Origin: Closterium sp. NIES-65
Lineage: Eukaryota > Streptophyta > Zygnematophyceae > Desmidiales > Closteriaceae
Length of the DNA: 64,000 nt
Reading direction: 5' to 3'
Assembly: GCA_948144175.1 (NCBI GenBank)
Contig: CANXME010001453.1
Span: 3,596,001-3,660,000 of the forward strand
Below, piece after piece: positions 12,201 through 20,561 of the stretch (positions within the stretch are counted from its first letter, which is position 1; every line of letters begins with the position of its first letter). The notes under the pieces were generated by a model. It was not told the DNA's origin and ran no database searches. It saw nothing but the letters and a program-made list of their open reading frames with translations. Made by a program: the position numbers and the translations under genes.

Positions 12201-15152
12201 AGTGCGGTAGGGGAAAAGGCGGTAGTAGGGTACCGACTCGTCGAACGTGACGTCCTGGGAGGACAGAACACGTCGAGAGGTGGGGTGGTAGAGCTGCCAC
12301 CCAGGGGCGTCGGGGGGGAACCCCAGGAAGACGCAGGGAGAAGCGCGAGGGGACAGCTTGTCCGCAGACAGGTCGCGGACAAACGCCCGAGATCCCCAGA
12401 CCCGGAACGCCGACGCATCGCCAACCTTCCCCGTCCACAGCAGAGCTGGGGAGGTCTCCGGCCAGGAGACCCTGGGGTGGAGGTTGATCTGATGCGCTGC
12501 GTACCTGACCGCAAACGGCCACAAAAAATGGGGGGCAGCCGCATGCATCATGGACGTACGAGCGACGTCCATGACCATGCCAATGCGGCGCTCAGCAATC
12601 CCATTTTGCTGCGGAGAGTCCGGAAGCGTGAAGGACTGGCGGATGCCTCGCGCACGACAGTAGGTACGTAGAAGGGTAGAGGAGAACTCTCCGCCTCTGT
12701 CCGAGTGCAGACGCAACACAGGAAAGTCGGTGCCAAAGCTCTGCCTGAGCTGAAGACGAGCCGCGCGGATCCAGTCGATCAGCACCCCAGTGACCTCACC
12801 CTTGCTGCGCAAGGGGAAGACTGTGGTGTAACGCGAGTAGTCGTCAACAACGAGCAGGAAGTAGCGCTCCTGACCCTGTCCACAGACGCGGGCTGGGCCC
12901 CACACGTCCATGTGAAGTGTCTGCAGCGGGGCCTCTGTCGGAGGAAACTGGGAGGAGTGAGGGGCAGCACGCTGGCGCCCCTCGACACAGGGGACACAGG
13001 CAGGGCCAGGGCCCTGAGGAAGGGGAGGTAGAGACCGGGGGAGACCAGACACAAGAAGACGGGAGGCCATGCCTCTGAGCCGAAGCAGAGAGGGGTGGCC
13101 AAGGCGGTGGTGCCAAAGGAGGGTCTCGTGAGACAGACGACGACAAGAACAGGGGGCAGACTCAGGGCCAGACCTGGACGCTGCAGCAAACACTTGACCA
13201 GACGAAGGGACCCTACCAGACTCAGTGCCTGGAGGAGAAGCAGTGGTCAGTGTGTAAAGGCTCGACCCCGGCCGACGTGTAAACGTAGCCAGGTGGCGAC
13301 CTGTGCTAGCCTCAGTGCAGTGTGTCACCCGCTGACGAGCAGGAGTGAACTGGTGGACACCCACATCCTGTAGGTCAGCACCACTCACCAGGTTCGTCGA
13401 GAACGAGGGGAGGTAGAGACCAGACAGGGTGCCAGAGGGGGCCGCCGGACACGGAAGGACCGTGGAGAAGCGAGACAGGACAGGCCCCCCAAAGGGGTCA
13501 GCCAGGGACACCGCAACCGGCCGATCCAGCGGCGTGAGAGTGGTGCAGTCCCGAAAGAAGGAGCGAGACGCTCCAGAGTCAAGGGTGAAGGTGTGAGAGG
13601 CCGAAGCCGACACAGTACCTGAGAGGGCAGACTCACCAGTACCTGAGAGCACAGACGCACTGGCACCTAGAGCAGCAGCCTCACGAGTACCTGACGCAGC
13701 AGTACCAATGCCCGGGTCGGGCGGGAAACACCGGTAACAGTCATCCTCATCACTACCAGTCACAACATACATAGCAGAAAGAATAGCATCAAAGTCAAGA
13801 TCATAAATAGCTACACCAGCCCTAGACAGCTCCCCCCAGCGGGGGATCTCAGCGGCCTCCGGAAACTGCTGACGCCAGGCGTCGGTCAGGCGGCCAAAGC
13901 AGCGGCGGGCTGTGTGGGTGCCTCCACACCTCTCCCCCGCACGGTCGCCGGTGCGAAGAACGTAGGGGCAGGGACCAAACGCACCACCACGCTGACGCTG
14001 CAAGTACCACTCACGGAGCTGCTGAGGGGCGGGGACGGTGCGAGAGCGCTGCTGCTGCTGTGGCTGCTGCTGCTGCTGCTGCTGCTGGCGCTGACCACCC
14101 CCAGAGCTGCTCCGCTGAGACGAGCCACCCCGACCCCCGCCGCCACCGCCACCCCCGCCTCCACCGCCACCCCCGTCTCCACCGCCACCGCCCCCACCGG
14201 CACCCTCACCCCCGCCTCCTCCGCTACCTCCTCCGCCGCCACCTCCGCCTCCACCGCCTCCACCAGTACCCCCACTCCCGCCACCACCTCCACCGCCACC
14301 CCCACTCCCCCCGCCACCCCCACCTCCCCCGCCACCGCCCCCTCTAGCTCCACCCGCTCCCTTGCCCCCTTTGCCCTTGCCATTGCGGCGTCTGCCGCTG
14401 GGGGCAGACGCCGCACCGACCGACTCAAAACCAGCGAGGTCGGCCGCAGCGGCAGAGGCGACAGAGGGCAGCAGGGGGGAAGGAGAACACCCCTCAAAAA
14501 TGGGGGTGCGAGGGTCACCCCGAGAGGCCCCTACAGCGACGATGCTCTTCTCAGCCGCTAGCAGGGACTCCTCAAGGAGGTCGACAGTGAGGGTGGTGGG
14601 ACAGATAGAGAGAAACTGGTCCCTGACTACACGAAGGGACTCAGGGAGACGAGTGACGAGAAAGTAGAGAGTGATGTACATGGGAGGAGGGTTTGCGGCG
14701 CGGAACTCAGCAGGAAGGGCAGCGCGGTAGCGAGCGTCACTAGCGCGGAGGTGGGTAACGAGGTCAGCAACAGTGGGAAAGGCAGCGAGGTTAGGGAAGA
14801 GAAACGGTAGCATGAGGCGGCTAAGCGTAGCGGAGGAAGGGGAGGAGTAGCGTGCAACTACAGCGTCGTACAAGGCCTGAGCGGTCTTGCACTGACTAAA
14901 GTGGGCACGCTCGGAGGAAGGGAGGTGGCGACGCACAGCAAGACGTGCAGCAGCATCGCGGGTCGCCCACTTGGAGCGAACGGCGGGGTCAGCATCAGCA
15001 GGAGGGGCAGGGACAGCGCCAGAGACAAAGTCAAAGAGAGAGACCTCATCTATCGCATCACACAGTAAGTACAGCTGCAGGTCCTCAATCCAGACTGCAA
15101 AGTCAATGGCTCTATCCTCAGCGTCAAAAGCTAGGACCGTGGGGGTGGCCAT
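9219..15152 (-). CDS. Copia gag-pol polyprotein
   Basis: One continuous frame of about 1,977 aa. A Met seven codons upstream (15173) is also open, but MATPTVLAFDAEDRAIDF is the more gag-like start. Order: gag helical region (residues about 1-230); a Gly/Ser tract of about 90 residues and a Gln tract (about 265-375); a Cys/His segment; an aspartic protease with LDSGASRSFF; integrase with WHHRLGHPS and the HMDVWGPARV core; a long Gly/Ala/Glu/Pro linker made of GGAEP-like repeats; RT with FKARYVARGF, FSTAFLQG and YVDDLVFAT; and RNase H with HADASWADD. Gag and pol share one frame, as is common in Copia elements. Oddities are the poly-Gly and GGAEP tracts, which match the low-complexity habit of the host genes. 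Confidence 0.92.
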   Translation of the reverse strand: MATPTVLAFDAEDRAIDFAVWIEDLQLYLLCDAIDEVSLFDFVSGAVPAPPADADPAVRSKWATRDAAARLAVRRHLPSSERAHFSQCKTAQALYDAVVARYSSPSSATLSRLMLPFLFPNLAAFPTVADLVTHLRASDARYRAALPAEFRAANPPPMYITLYFLVTRLPESLRVVRDQFLSICPTTLTVDLLEESLLAAEKSIVAVGASRGDPRTPIFEGCSPSPLLPSVASAAAADLAGFESVGAASAPSGRRRNGKGKGGKGAGGARGGGGGGGGGGGGSGGGGGGGGGSGGTGGGGGGGGGGGGGSGGGGGEGAGGGGGGGDGGGGGGGGGGGGGGRGGSSQRSSSGGGQRQQQQQQQQPQQQQRSRTVPAPQQLREWYLQRQRGGAFGPCPYVLRTGDRAGERCGGTHTARRCFGRLTDAWRQQFPEAAEIPRWGELSRAGVAIYDLDFDAILSAMYVVTGSDEDDCYRCFPPDPGIGTAASGTREAAALGASASVLSGTGESALSGTVSASASHTFTLDSGASRSFFRDCTTLTPLDRPVAVSLADPFGGPVLSRFSTVLPCPAAPSGTLSGLYLPSFSTNLVSGADLQDVGVHQFTPARQRVTHCTEASTGRHLATFTRRPGSSLYTLTTASPPGTESGRVPSSGQVFAAASRSGPESAPCSCRRLSHETLLWHHRLGHPSLLRLRGMASRLLVSGLPRSLPPLPQGPGPACVPCVEGRQRAAPHSSQFPPTEAPLQTLHMDVWGPARVCGQGQERYFLLVVDDYSRYTTVFPLRSKGEVTGVLIDWIRAARLQLRQSFGTDFPVLRLHSDRGGEFSSTLLRTYCRARGIRQSFTLPDSPQQNGIAERRIGMVMDVARTSMMHAAAPHFLWPFAVRYAAHQINLHPRVSWPETSPALLWTGKVGDASAFRVWGSRAFVRDLSADKLSPRASPCVFLGFPPDAPGWQLYHPTSRRVLSSQDVTFDESVPYYRLFPYRTPSLPPPPLFLVPGPPPVDPLPPQGPAPSGVSQVDAVEPVEVTGDSGAAAGAEPGGAGPGGAEPGGAESGGAEPGGAEPGGAESGGAETGGAEPGGAKPGTAESGGGEPGGAELGSAVPGGASSRREPLSPQELREWFARRWRRAAGAGVSSPAEGATAAGPGGARLGSTGAAGSAVSPGAGAAEGVGAGTAAGGPPVSAPGGATGGSGATGGAAGGAAGAGTPAGGTSPVPAVSDVAARPRPYFVPLVQQVLGLTPSPGPPPPPLEGPPPVQSQPPLQPASPLPAPSPYAGPTGGLTERREPASRPASPVRTARASGRGSRPRPPPVPGTHRMSLRPSTAPLRAPLPSPPASSLPALADPESDSLRAASPTVTRLLATAVTDPSFESSAASALVTELVDFAARCRLDYAASLVAESESACPPSVGGECALGTDILEDRQEEFQCLAAASPHLASVLLAPEGDPDAPDIPTPRSYAEAIEGPYSSQWQAAMDAEMASWKSTGTYVDAVPPPGANIVSGMWIFRVKRPPGSPPVFKARYVARGFSQRQGVDYFQTFSPTPKMTTLWVLLHVAAHRDYELHSLDFSTAFLQGSLHEEIWLRRPPGFTGSFPPGTQWSLRRPVYGLRQAPREWHDTLRTTLAALGFAPSTADPSLFLRTDTSLPPFYILVYVDDLVFATVDTAGLAHVKSELQKRHTCTDLGELRSYLGLQITRDRARRTITLTQSHMVQQVLQRFGFTYSLPQATPLPTRHSLSALPSDESVESSGPFAELVGCLMYLMTCTRPDLAYPLSILARYVAPGRHRPEHMAAAKRVLRYLCSTSGMGLVLGGRSPVVLTGHADASWADDQATQRSSQGYTFSLGSGSVSWRATRSSSVLGSSCEAEIYAGAMAPQELRWLTYLLTDLGEQPRSLPVLYVDNKAMLALCREQRLEHRTKHIALRYFLARDLQQRGQLRLAYVASEANTADVFTKALAPCDHQRCCTQLGLVPVLPHLLSS

Positions 15153-15173
15153 GACAGCAGCTGACAGTCTCAC

Positions 15174-16121
15174 CGGGCAGGAAAAGACGGGTAGGTCAGC
15201 GGCACAGTAACACAGCCCAGGAGCAGCAGTGGTCCCACAGGAGCATGAGCGCGGCTCCTCTGGCGGCTCGGGCGGCTCGGGCGGCTCGGGCGGTTCGGGC
15301 GGCTCGGGCGGCTCGGGCGGCTCGGGCGGCTCGGGCAGCTCGGGCGGCTCGCGCGGCTCGGGTGACGCAGGGGCTCACGGGCGGCGCGGGCGGCTGCACG
15401 GGCGGCGCACGGGCGGCTGGGGCTGCTCACGGGCGGCACATGGGCGGCTGCACGGGCGGCTGCACGGTGGCGCGGCGGGCTGCAGCACGAGCGGCGGGGC
15501 AGACGGCGGGCTGTAGTAGGGCCGGCGGCGGGCTGTAGCGGGGCCGACAGCGGGCGGTAGCGGGGCCGACGGCGGGCTGTAGCAGGGCCGACGGCGGGCT
15601 GTAGCGGGGGCGACGGCGGGCTGTAGCGAGGGCGACGGCGGGCCGACGGGGTCTAGGCGGGGCCGACGAGGGGCCGTAGCGGGGCCTAGGCGGGCCGACG
15701 AGGCCTAAACGGGGCCGACGCGGGGCCGTAGCGAGGCCTAAGCGGGGCCGACGAGGCCTAAGCGGGGCCGACAGGGCCTAAGCGGAGCCGACGAGGGGCC
15801 GTAGCGGGGCCTAAGCGGGGCCGACTGGGCCTTAGCGGGGCCGACTCGAGGTCGTAGCGGGGCCGACGGGGCCTACGCGGGGCCGACGAGGCCTAAGTGG
15901 GGCCGATTAGGGGCCTAAGTGGGGCCGACGAGGGGCCTAAGCGGGGCCGACGAGAGGCCTAAGAGGGGCCGACGAGGGGCCTAAGCGGGGCCGACGAGGG
16001 GCCTAAGCGGGAGCACGGCGGTAAGGGCGACACGGAGGGTCGCTAAAAAAAACGCGCGCCTCGGGGCGCGCTTCGGTGGGCCCTAGGAACAGTCCCTAGG
16101 AAGGGACCTGCTCTGATTCCA
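15174..16121 (-). repeat. GC-rich repeat leader of the Copia element
   Basis: About 950 bp between the primer site and gag. Two tandem arrays lie in it: a 9-bp GGCTCGGGC unit (about 15260-15360) and a 20-24-bp unit near GGGGCCGACGAGGCCTAAGC (about 15640-16010), with GGCCGACGGCGGGCTGTAGC variants at 15500-15640. No coding role is supported. Confidence 0.8.
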
Positions 16122-16254
16122 TGAGAAAATATGAATGAGAATGAAAATGACTATGAACGAAGTGAGTACAAATAGGAAACCCTAATTTAGGTTGTACCCC
16201 CTATGGGATACCCCACTATAGCCTACAGAAACAAGTAAGCTATATGTTCTGACA
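16122..16254 (-). repeat. Copia 5' LTR
   Basis: 133 bp. On the plus strand it begins TGAGAAAATATGAATG and ends TATATGTTCTGACA. It is followed by the GAAGT target duplication (16255-16259) and preceded, in element orientation downstream, by the primer site at 16121-16110. Confidence 0.93.
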
Positions 16255-18329
16255 GAAGTCCTCGACGAACGTCACGGAGCTCCAGAGTTTCCTCGGAATC
16301 GTAAATTACGTCCGGAGGTTTATCCCGAATATGGCGGGGATAACCGGCCCGCTGACCGACCTGCTGCACAAGGACAAGAATTTTGTGTGGGGGGAGGAGG
16401 CAGAAGCGGCGTTCCAGGAACTCAAGAATTTTCTCGTGTCCCCTCCTGTGCTGCGCATCGCCGACCCATCGAATCCGTTCGAAGTTGTAACCGACGCCTC
16501 AGATTTCGCCATCGGAGCTGTACTCCTCCAAGATTTCGGGAACGGGTTGCAGCCGATAGCCTACGAATCACGCAAGCTGCAGGCAGCCGAACGCAACTAC
16601 CCGATCCACGACAAGGAGATGCTCGCCATTATACACGCATTTAAACTATGGCGATGCTACGTGGTGGGCCCGACGTCACTGTTCGCACGGACCACAAATC
16701 CCTACAGTACCTGCGAGCCCAACCCAACCTCAACCCACGACAGATTCGATGGCTCGACTACATGGAGAGCCATTTCACCTACCGCATCACGTACAAAAAA
16801 GGGGCTAATAACATCGCCGACGCCCTGACCCGACCGACAGTACAATCCGCTGCAGTACTCATCACCCACTCGAACCCGCTACTTACCGGACTATTCACCC
16901 ACGGCTACACGACAGACCCCTTCTTCACAACGGGAAACCATCAGCAGACTACGACGCAGAAAGGGGACTATTACCTAAAAGCCGGAACCGACCGGATTTG
17001 GGTTCCCGCTTACCGTCTGCTGCGTGAGCTTCTCATCCAGGAGATACATGATTCAAACCTCATCGGACATTTCGGGGTCGATAAGACACAGAAACTACTG
17101 CACCGTCACTATTACTGGCCTGATTCCTCTAACGACGTGCAGCGCTATATGTCCTCATGCAGGGTGTGCCAAGCAATGAAGTCGACACGTCAGCGACCAG
17201 CTGGATTGCTGCTACCCCTCGAGCCACCCGAACGACCGTGGCAACAAGTGACGATGGATTTTGTCACGGGGATGCCAGCTGGGCCGACAGGCAACGATGC
17301 TGTTCTCGTCGTCGTCGACCGCTTCACGAAAATGGCGCACTTCGCACCATGCAGAACGACAATCACAGCCGAAGAAACTGCGCGACTTTTCATATCGACG
17401 GTCGTGCGACTGCACGGCATCCCTTCAGCGATCATCAGCGACCGCGACCCAAAATTCACATCCAAATTCTGGAAGGAGACATGGGCGCAATACGGCACGA
17501 AGCTACAGTTCTCATCGGCTTACCACCCGTAAACCGACGGTCAAACAGAGCGGACCAACCAGACCATGGAGCAGTTAATCAGGAGAAACTGCCCCGATCC
17601 TGCCCGCTGGGAAGACTCGCTCGCAATGCTGGAATTCGCTTTCAACAACGCACCATCCAGCACGACTAATCACTCCCCATTCTTCCTGAATTATGGGATG
17701 GACCCGGCGGTTCCGACGACAACTACACTCGACAATCCGGTCCCGCGTTCCCAGACTTTCGTGACGGAACTCCAGGAAGTCCGCGAAAAAGCCGCCGACG
17801 CAATTCGCAAAGCGAATATTACTTCCCGCAAATACACCAACCTTCTTCGCCGGGAACTCGTTTTGACTACTGGGCAATTAGTCCTCCTCGACACGAAAAA
17901 CCTGAACCTGCTCGGCCCTGCGAAACTTCGGCCACGATTTTGCAGACCGTTCAAAATCCTCAAGATGGTGACACCTGTCACCGCGAAGCTGTTGCTACCC
18001 GACGATTGGCGTATACATGACGCGTTCCACATCAGCCTTCTTCGGAAGTTCGTGCCTACCACGACCGACATCGCACGTCAGCAAGCGGCCCCGACAGCTC
18101 GCCCCGTCCCGGAGCCAACACTTGACCCTTCCAAGATTCTCGCTCATCGAATCCGCCTTGACGCCGCTGGACGCCACGTGGATTTCTTAATTCGCTGGAC
18201 CGACCGCACCAGTGAGGACGACACGAAGGTGCAATCCGCTTCAATGGACGCCTCGACACTTGTTGGTGATTATCTGGCGCGACGGCGTGTTTCGGCCATT
18301 GACTACCTTTCTTAAAGGGGGGGGGGTGG

Positions 18330-18606
18330 TGTAAGGAATTTTCCCGAATTCCTTATCGGGGTTGACTGCTTAGCGTACAACCCGATTTTCGGAGTTCGCA
18401 CGTTCGGCCGATTTCAACGCTGCCGAGGCTACTCCCGCCGCCTTCGGCTTTCCCATCGCCAAACCTGCACCCAACCTCGCTCGTCCGAGGTTTCCTCCTA
18501 GCTAGAGTAGTCCTACATTAGTCTGTGCATTCATTGTATTCGCAGTTGATTCAGTCACAGCTTCGTTATTCGTTTACCTGCGCACTCTCTTTTACAACTC
18601 ATAACA
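18330..18606 (+). repeat. Right LTR of the Gypsy element
   Basis: Begins TGTAAGGAATTTTCCC immediately after the G-rich polypurine tract and ends CTCATAACA. Shared termini with the left LTR identify it; the interior is diverged and about 55 bp shorter. Confidence 0.7.
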
Positions 18607-20561
18607 AACGTTAGGAAGGATGAACCAAATTTGGGCTTCTTGACCCACGGGTTTAACGTTGCAAATAGGACCTCGGAAATGCCTGACACCCGCGTGGTTG
18701 TAATATGTCCAAGGGATAGGCACAAAAGCGATACTCCCATACACGTCGTGCCACGTAGATTCCAAAACTGTCCTTTGAACCAACAACTGATAAGAAATTG
18801 ACCGATATTGGTCGGTTCATAGGCCATGGAGGTATCCATGGCGACCTTGGAGATTCAGTCATTGTCATTATCATCACCCATTCTGGTATTGGAAGGTTAA
18901 ATTATATCGAGTATCCTCTCTACTCGGAGTAGTATTTACTCTAATTTGCAAATATGATTTTAGTCAACCCTTCCACACCGTGTGAAGCGCATGGAAAGTG
19001 AGAAACCCAACAAGAAGTGCAAGTATGTAGGACTCCAATGGGAATAAGCTGTGCCACCTCCTTCAGAGCGATAGCCAGGTAGTCCAGAAATTAGCGAGTC
19101 ACGACGTGGTGCAGTCAGTCAGAGGAAGTCCAATTTGTCATGTCAGCATTCAGGTGTTTTTTGCGTCCACAACACCGCACCGCAGTGCCCCTGAACGTTT
19201 CGCGCTACACTGACATTGGCTGTATTGACAAGTCGGGTTTTCTGACATCAACGCTTCCAAAACGGTCCCCGAACACAGTCTGCCGGACTCAACCGTACGC
19301 ACTAGCTACGTTACGTTCATAGAACCGCTGTGCACCGTTCGCCTGGAGTGGATTTGCCCGCCACCTACCAGGGTTTCGGTTGCAAGCACCAGCCCGCTAA
19401 ATCCAAGCACACGTTCGCACTGTAGCCAGGCTCCCGACTGTCAGTACATAACAGACGGCACGAGTGACGATAATCTCTGTGTGGCTGGGGGTGCTTCAAC
19501 TTCCATCCCGAGCCACCAGACTCTTCCGAACCATGAAACAGCTCTGGTTCGAGGCCAGAAAGTGGGACCTTCGGCTTGGTCCCGAACCGATTTCCAAGCC
19601 TTGTGGACCAGCCTTGTGTTTGGTTGTCGCCTGCCCTTGGCTTCCCATCTCCGCTTTTGGTTTCTACGTTTGGGTTGGAAATACAAACCCTTCGTTGCGA
19701 GGCTTCTGCTGGAGTGAAGCTGCGTGTTTCGTCTGGCCAGGCTTCACCTACAGCTGCTCGTCTCGTCTCTCCTCGGGAAAAGATCAAATAGGGTCCGAAC
19801 AGTAGCAGGGAGGTGACCGAATTAGGGCTGGGTTAATCCCAACCGTTGGATACACACCCGGGTTTGCCCACGTGGTTAGGCCGAAAATTCGAAGCAAGAT
19901 TTGAAGGAAAAAAATAAAAGCTCGACATTCTTGGTTCAATGTTACTTTTACAGGTTATAATCGCCGCCTAACACAAAGCCTGCGTCGCTTTCCTTCGGAA
20001 GTACAGTTCATCATGTTTTTTTTTACAGAAATGCATTATTGATTTCCAGAAAAAACATCACTTTAGCTGACGTAAAAAAAAACCGTTCGGACACAGATGC
20101 GACTCGGGAGGCATCAACCCGTGTTTCCGTGTTTAGGGTTGATCCATCCCCAAAATGCGTCCAGATTTCCTATTGGTTTTAGATTTTTTGGGCTGCCTTA
20201 ACATTTCCCGGGTAGCGTCGGTACAGCCACTAGCGCTACCTGGCTCGCCAAACGAGGCGGAAAAAACAAATCATTTACGATTCCAAAGAAAATTGAGGTA
20301 TGAGTAAAAATGCAAGTCGTAACGAGCCTCTTTGTTAATCACTCCTCGCGCAGCTGTTTGGTCATTTCCGGACCTTCCGGCCCCTGGTCGAACACCTCTC
20401 TGGCACTGCACGGCTCCAGTTTGATCATTTCCTCTCCTCCACGTTCGCTCAACTCCCAACGCCATCCCCAGACACTCAACTCCTGCTTCGCTATCCATTC
20501 CGCTCGTAGTTTTCTGTTTTTTCCTTCTGATGTGAACATTTTTTAGACCAGAACTGACATC
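18607..20561. other. Intergenic, no gene recognised
   Basis: About 1.95 kb between the Gypsy element and the plus-strand gene. Minus-strand frames near 18560-18880 and 19365-19790 have varied, non-repetitive composition but no start/splice structure or family motif that I recognise. The last few hundred bases should hold the promoter and 5' UTR of the gene at 20562. Confidence 0.4.

Larger units (their letters stand above)
8874..16254 (-). mobile_element. Ty1/Copia LTR retrotransposon, apparently whole, nested in the Gypsy element
   Basis: The element is 7,381 bp and lies on the minus strand. Two 133-bp LTRs (8874-9006 and 16122-16254) differ at three positions by eye, about 2%. The 5-bp target duplication GAAGT (8869-8873 and 16255-16259) is exact. 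In element orientation: 5' LTR starting TGTCAG and ending TTCTCA, primer site TGGAATCAGAGC (16121-16110) matching the initiator tRNA-Met type, a long GC-rich repeat leader, one gag-pol frame, and a GGGG-rich polypurine tract just before the 3' LTR. Protease, integrase, RT, RNase H order is the Copia order. It interrupts the Gypsy RT region and is clearly younger than its host element. It looks whole; I see no break in the coding frame. Confidence 0.95.
4631..18606 (+). mobile_element. Broken Ty3/Gypsy LTR retrotransposon, hosting a Copia insertion
   Basis: A fossil Ty3/Gypsy (Metaviridae) element of about 6.6 kb once the Copia insert is discounted. Parts in order: left LTR, a tRNA-Met-like primer site (TTGGTATTCAGAGCC, from 4964), gag from an ATG at 5144 with a CCHC knuckle (CFACNRPGHRKSEC), protease with a DGGASH motif, a second gag-protease segment (about 6776-7910, knuckle [14 protein letters not shown]), reverse transcriptase (YLDDILIFS at about 8660), then after the Copia insert RNase H, integrase (HHCC and DDE regions, about 17030-17700) and a C-terminal chromodomain-like stretch (about 18130-18250). 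A purine tract (18314-18329) precedes the right LTR. Gene order and the RT motif fix the family. The element is broken in several places and is mosaic, because the gag-protease part occurs twice. The LTRs are strongly diverged and no target duplication is visible, so it is old. Confidence 0.9.

Noticed and set aside
4631-18606. Target-site duplication around the Gypsy element
   Set aside because: The bases next to the two LTRs (GCAGG and AACGT) do not match, so none is claimed.
18555-18880. Possible retroelement or gene fragment next to the Gypsy right LTR
   Set aside because: Aromatic-rich frames occur in two registers, but none matches a family I know and there is no clear structure.
19365-19790. 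140-aa minus-strand frame
   Set aside because: Mixed composition but overlapping open frames on both strands and no motif, start context or splice partner.
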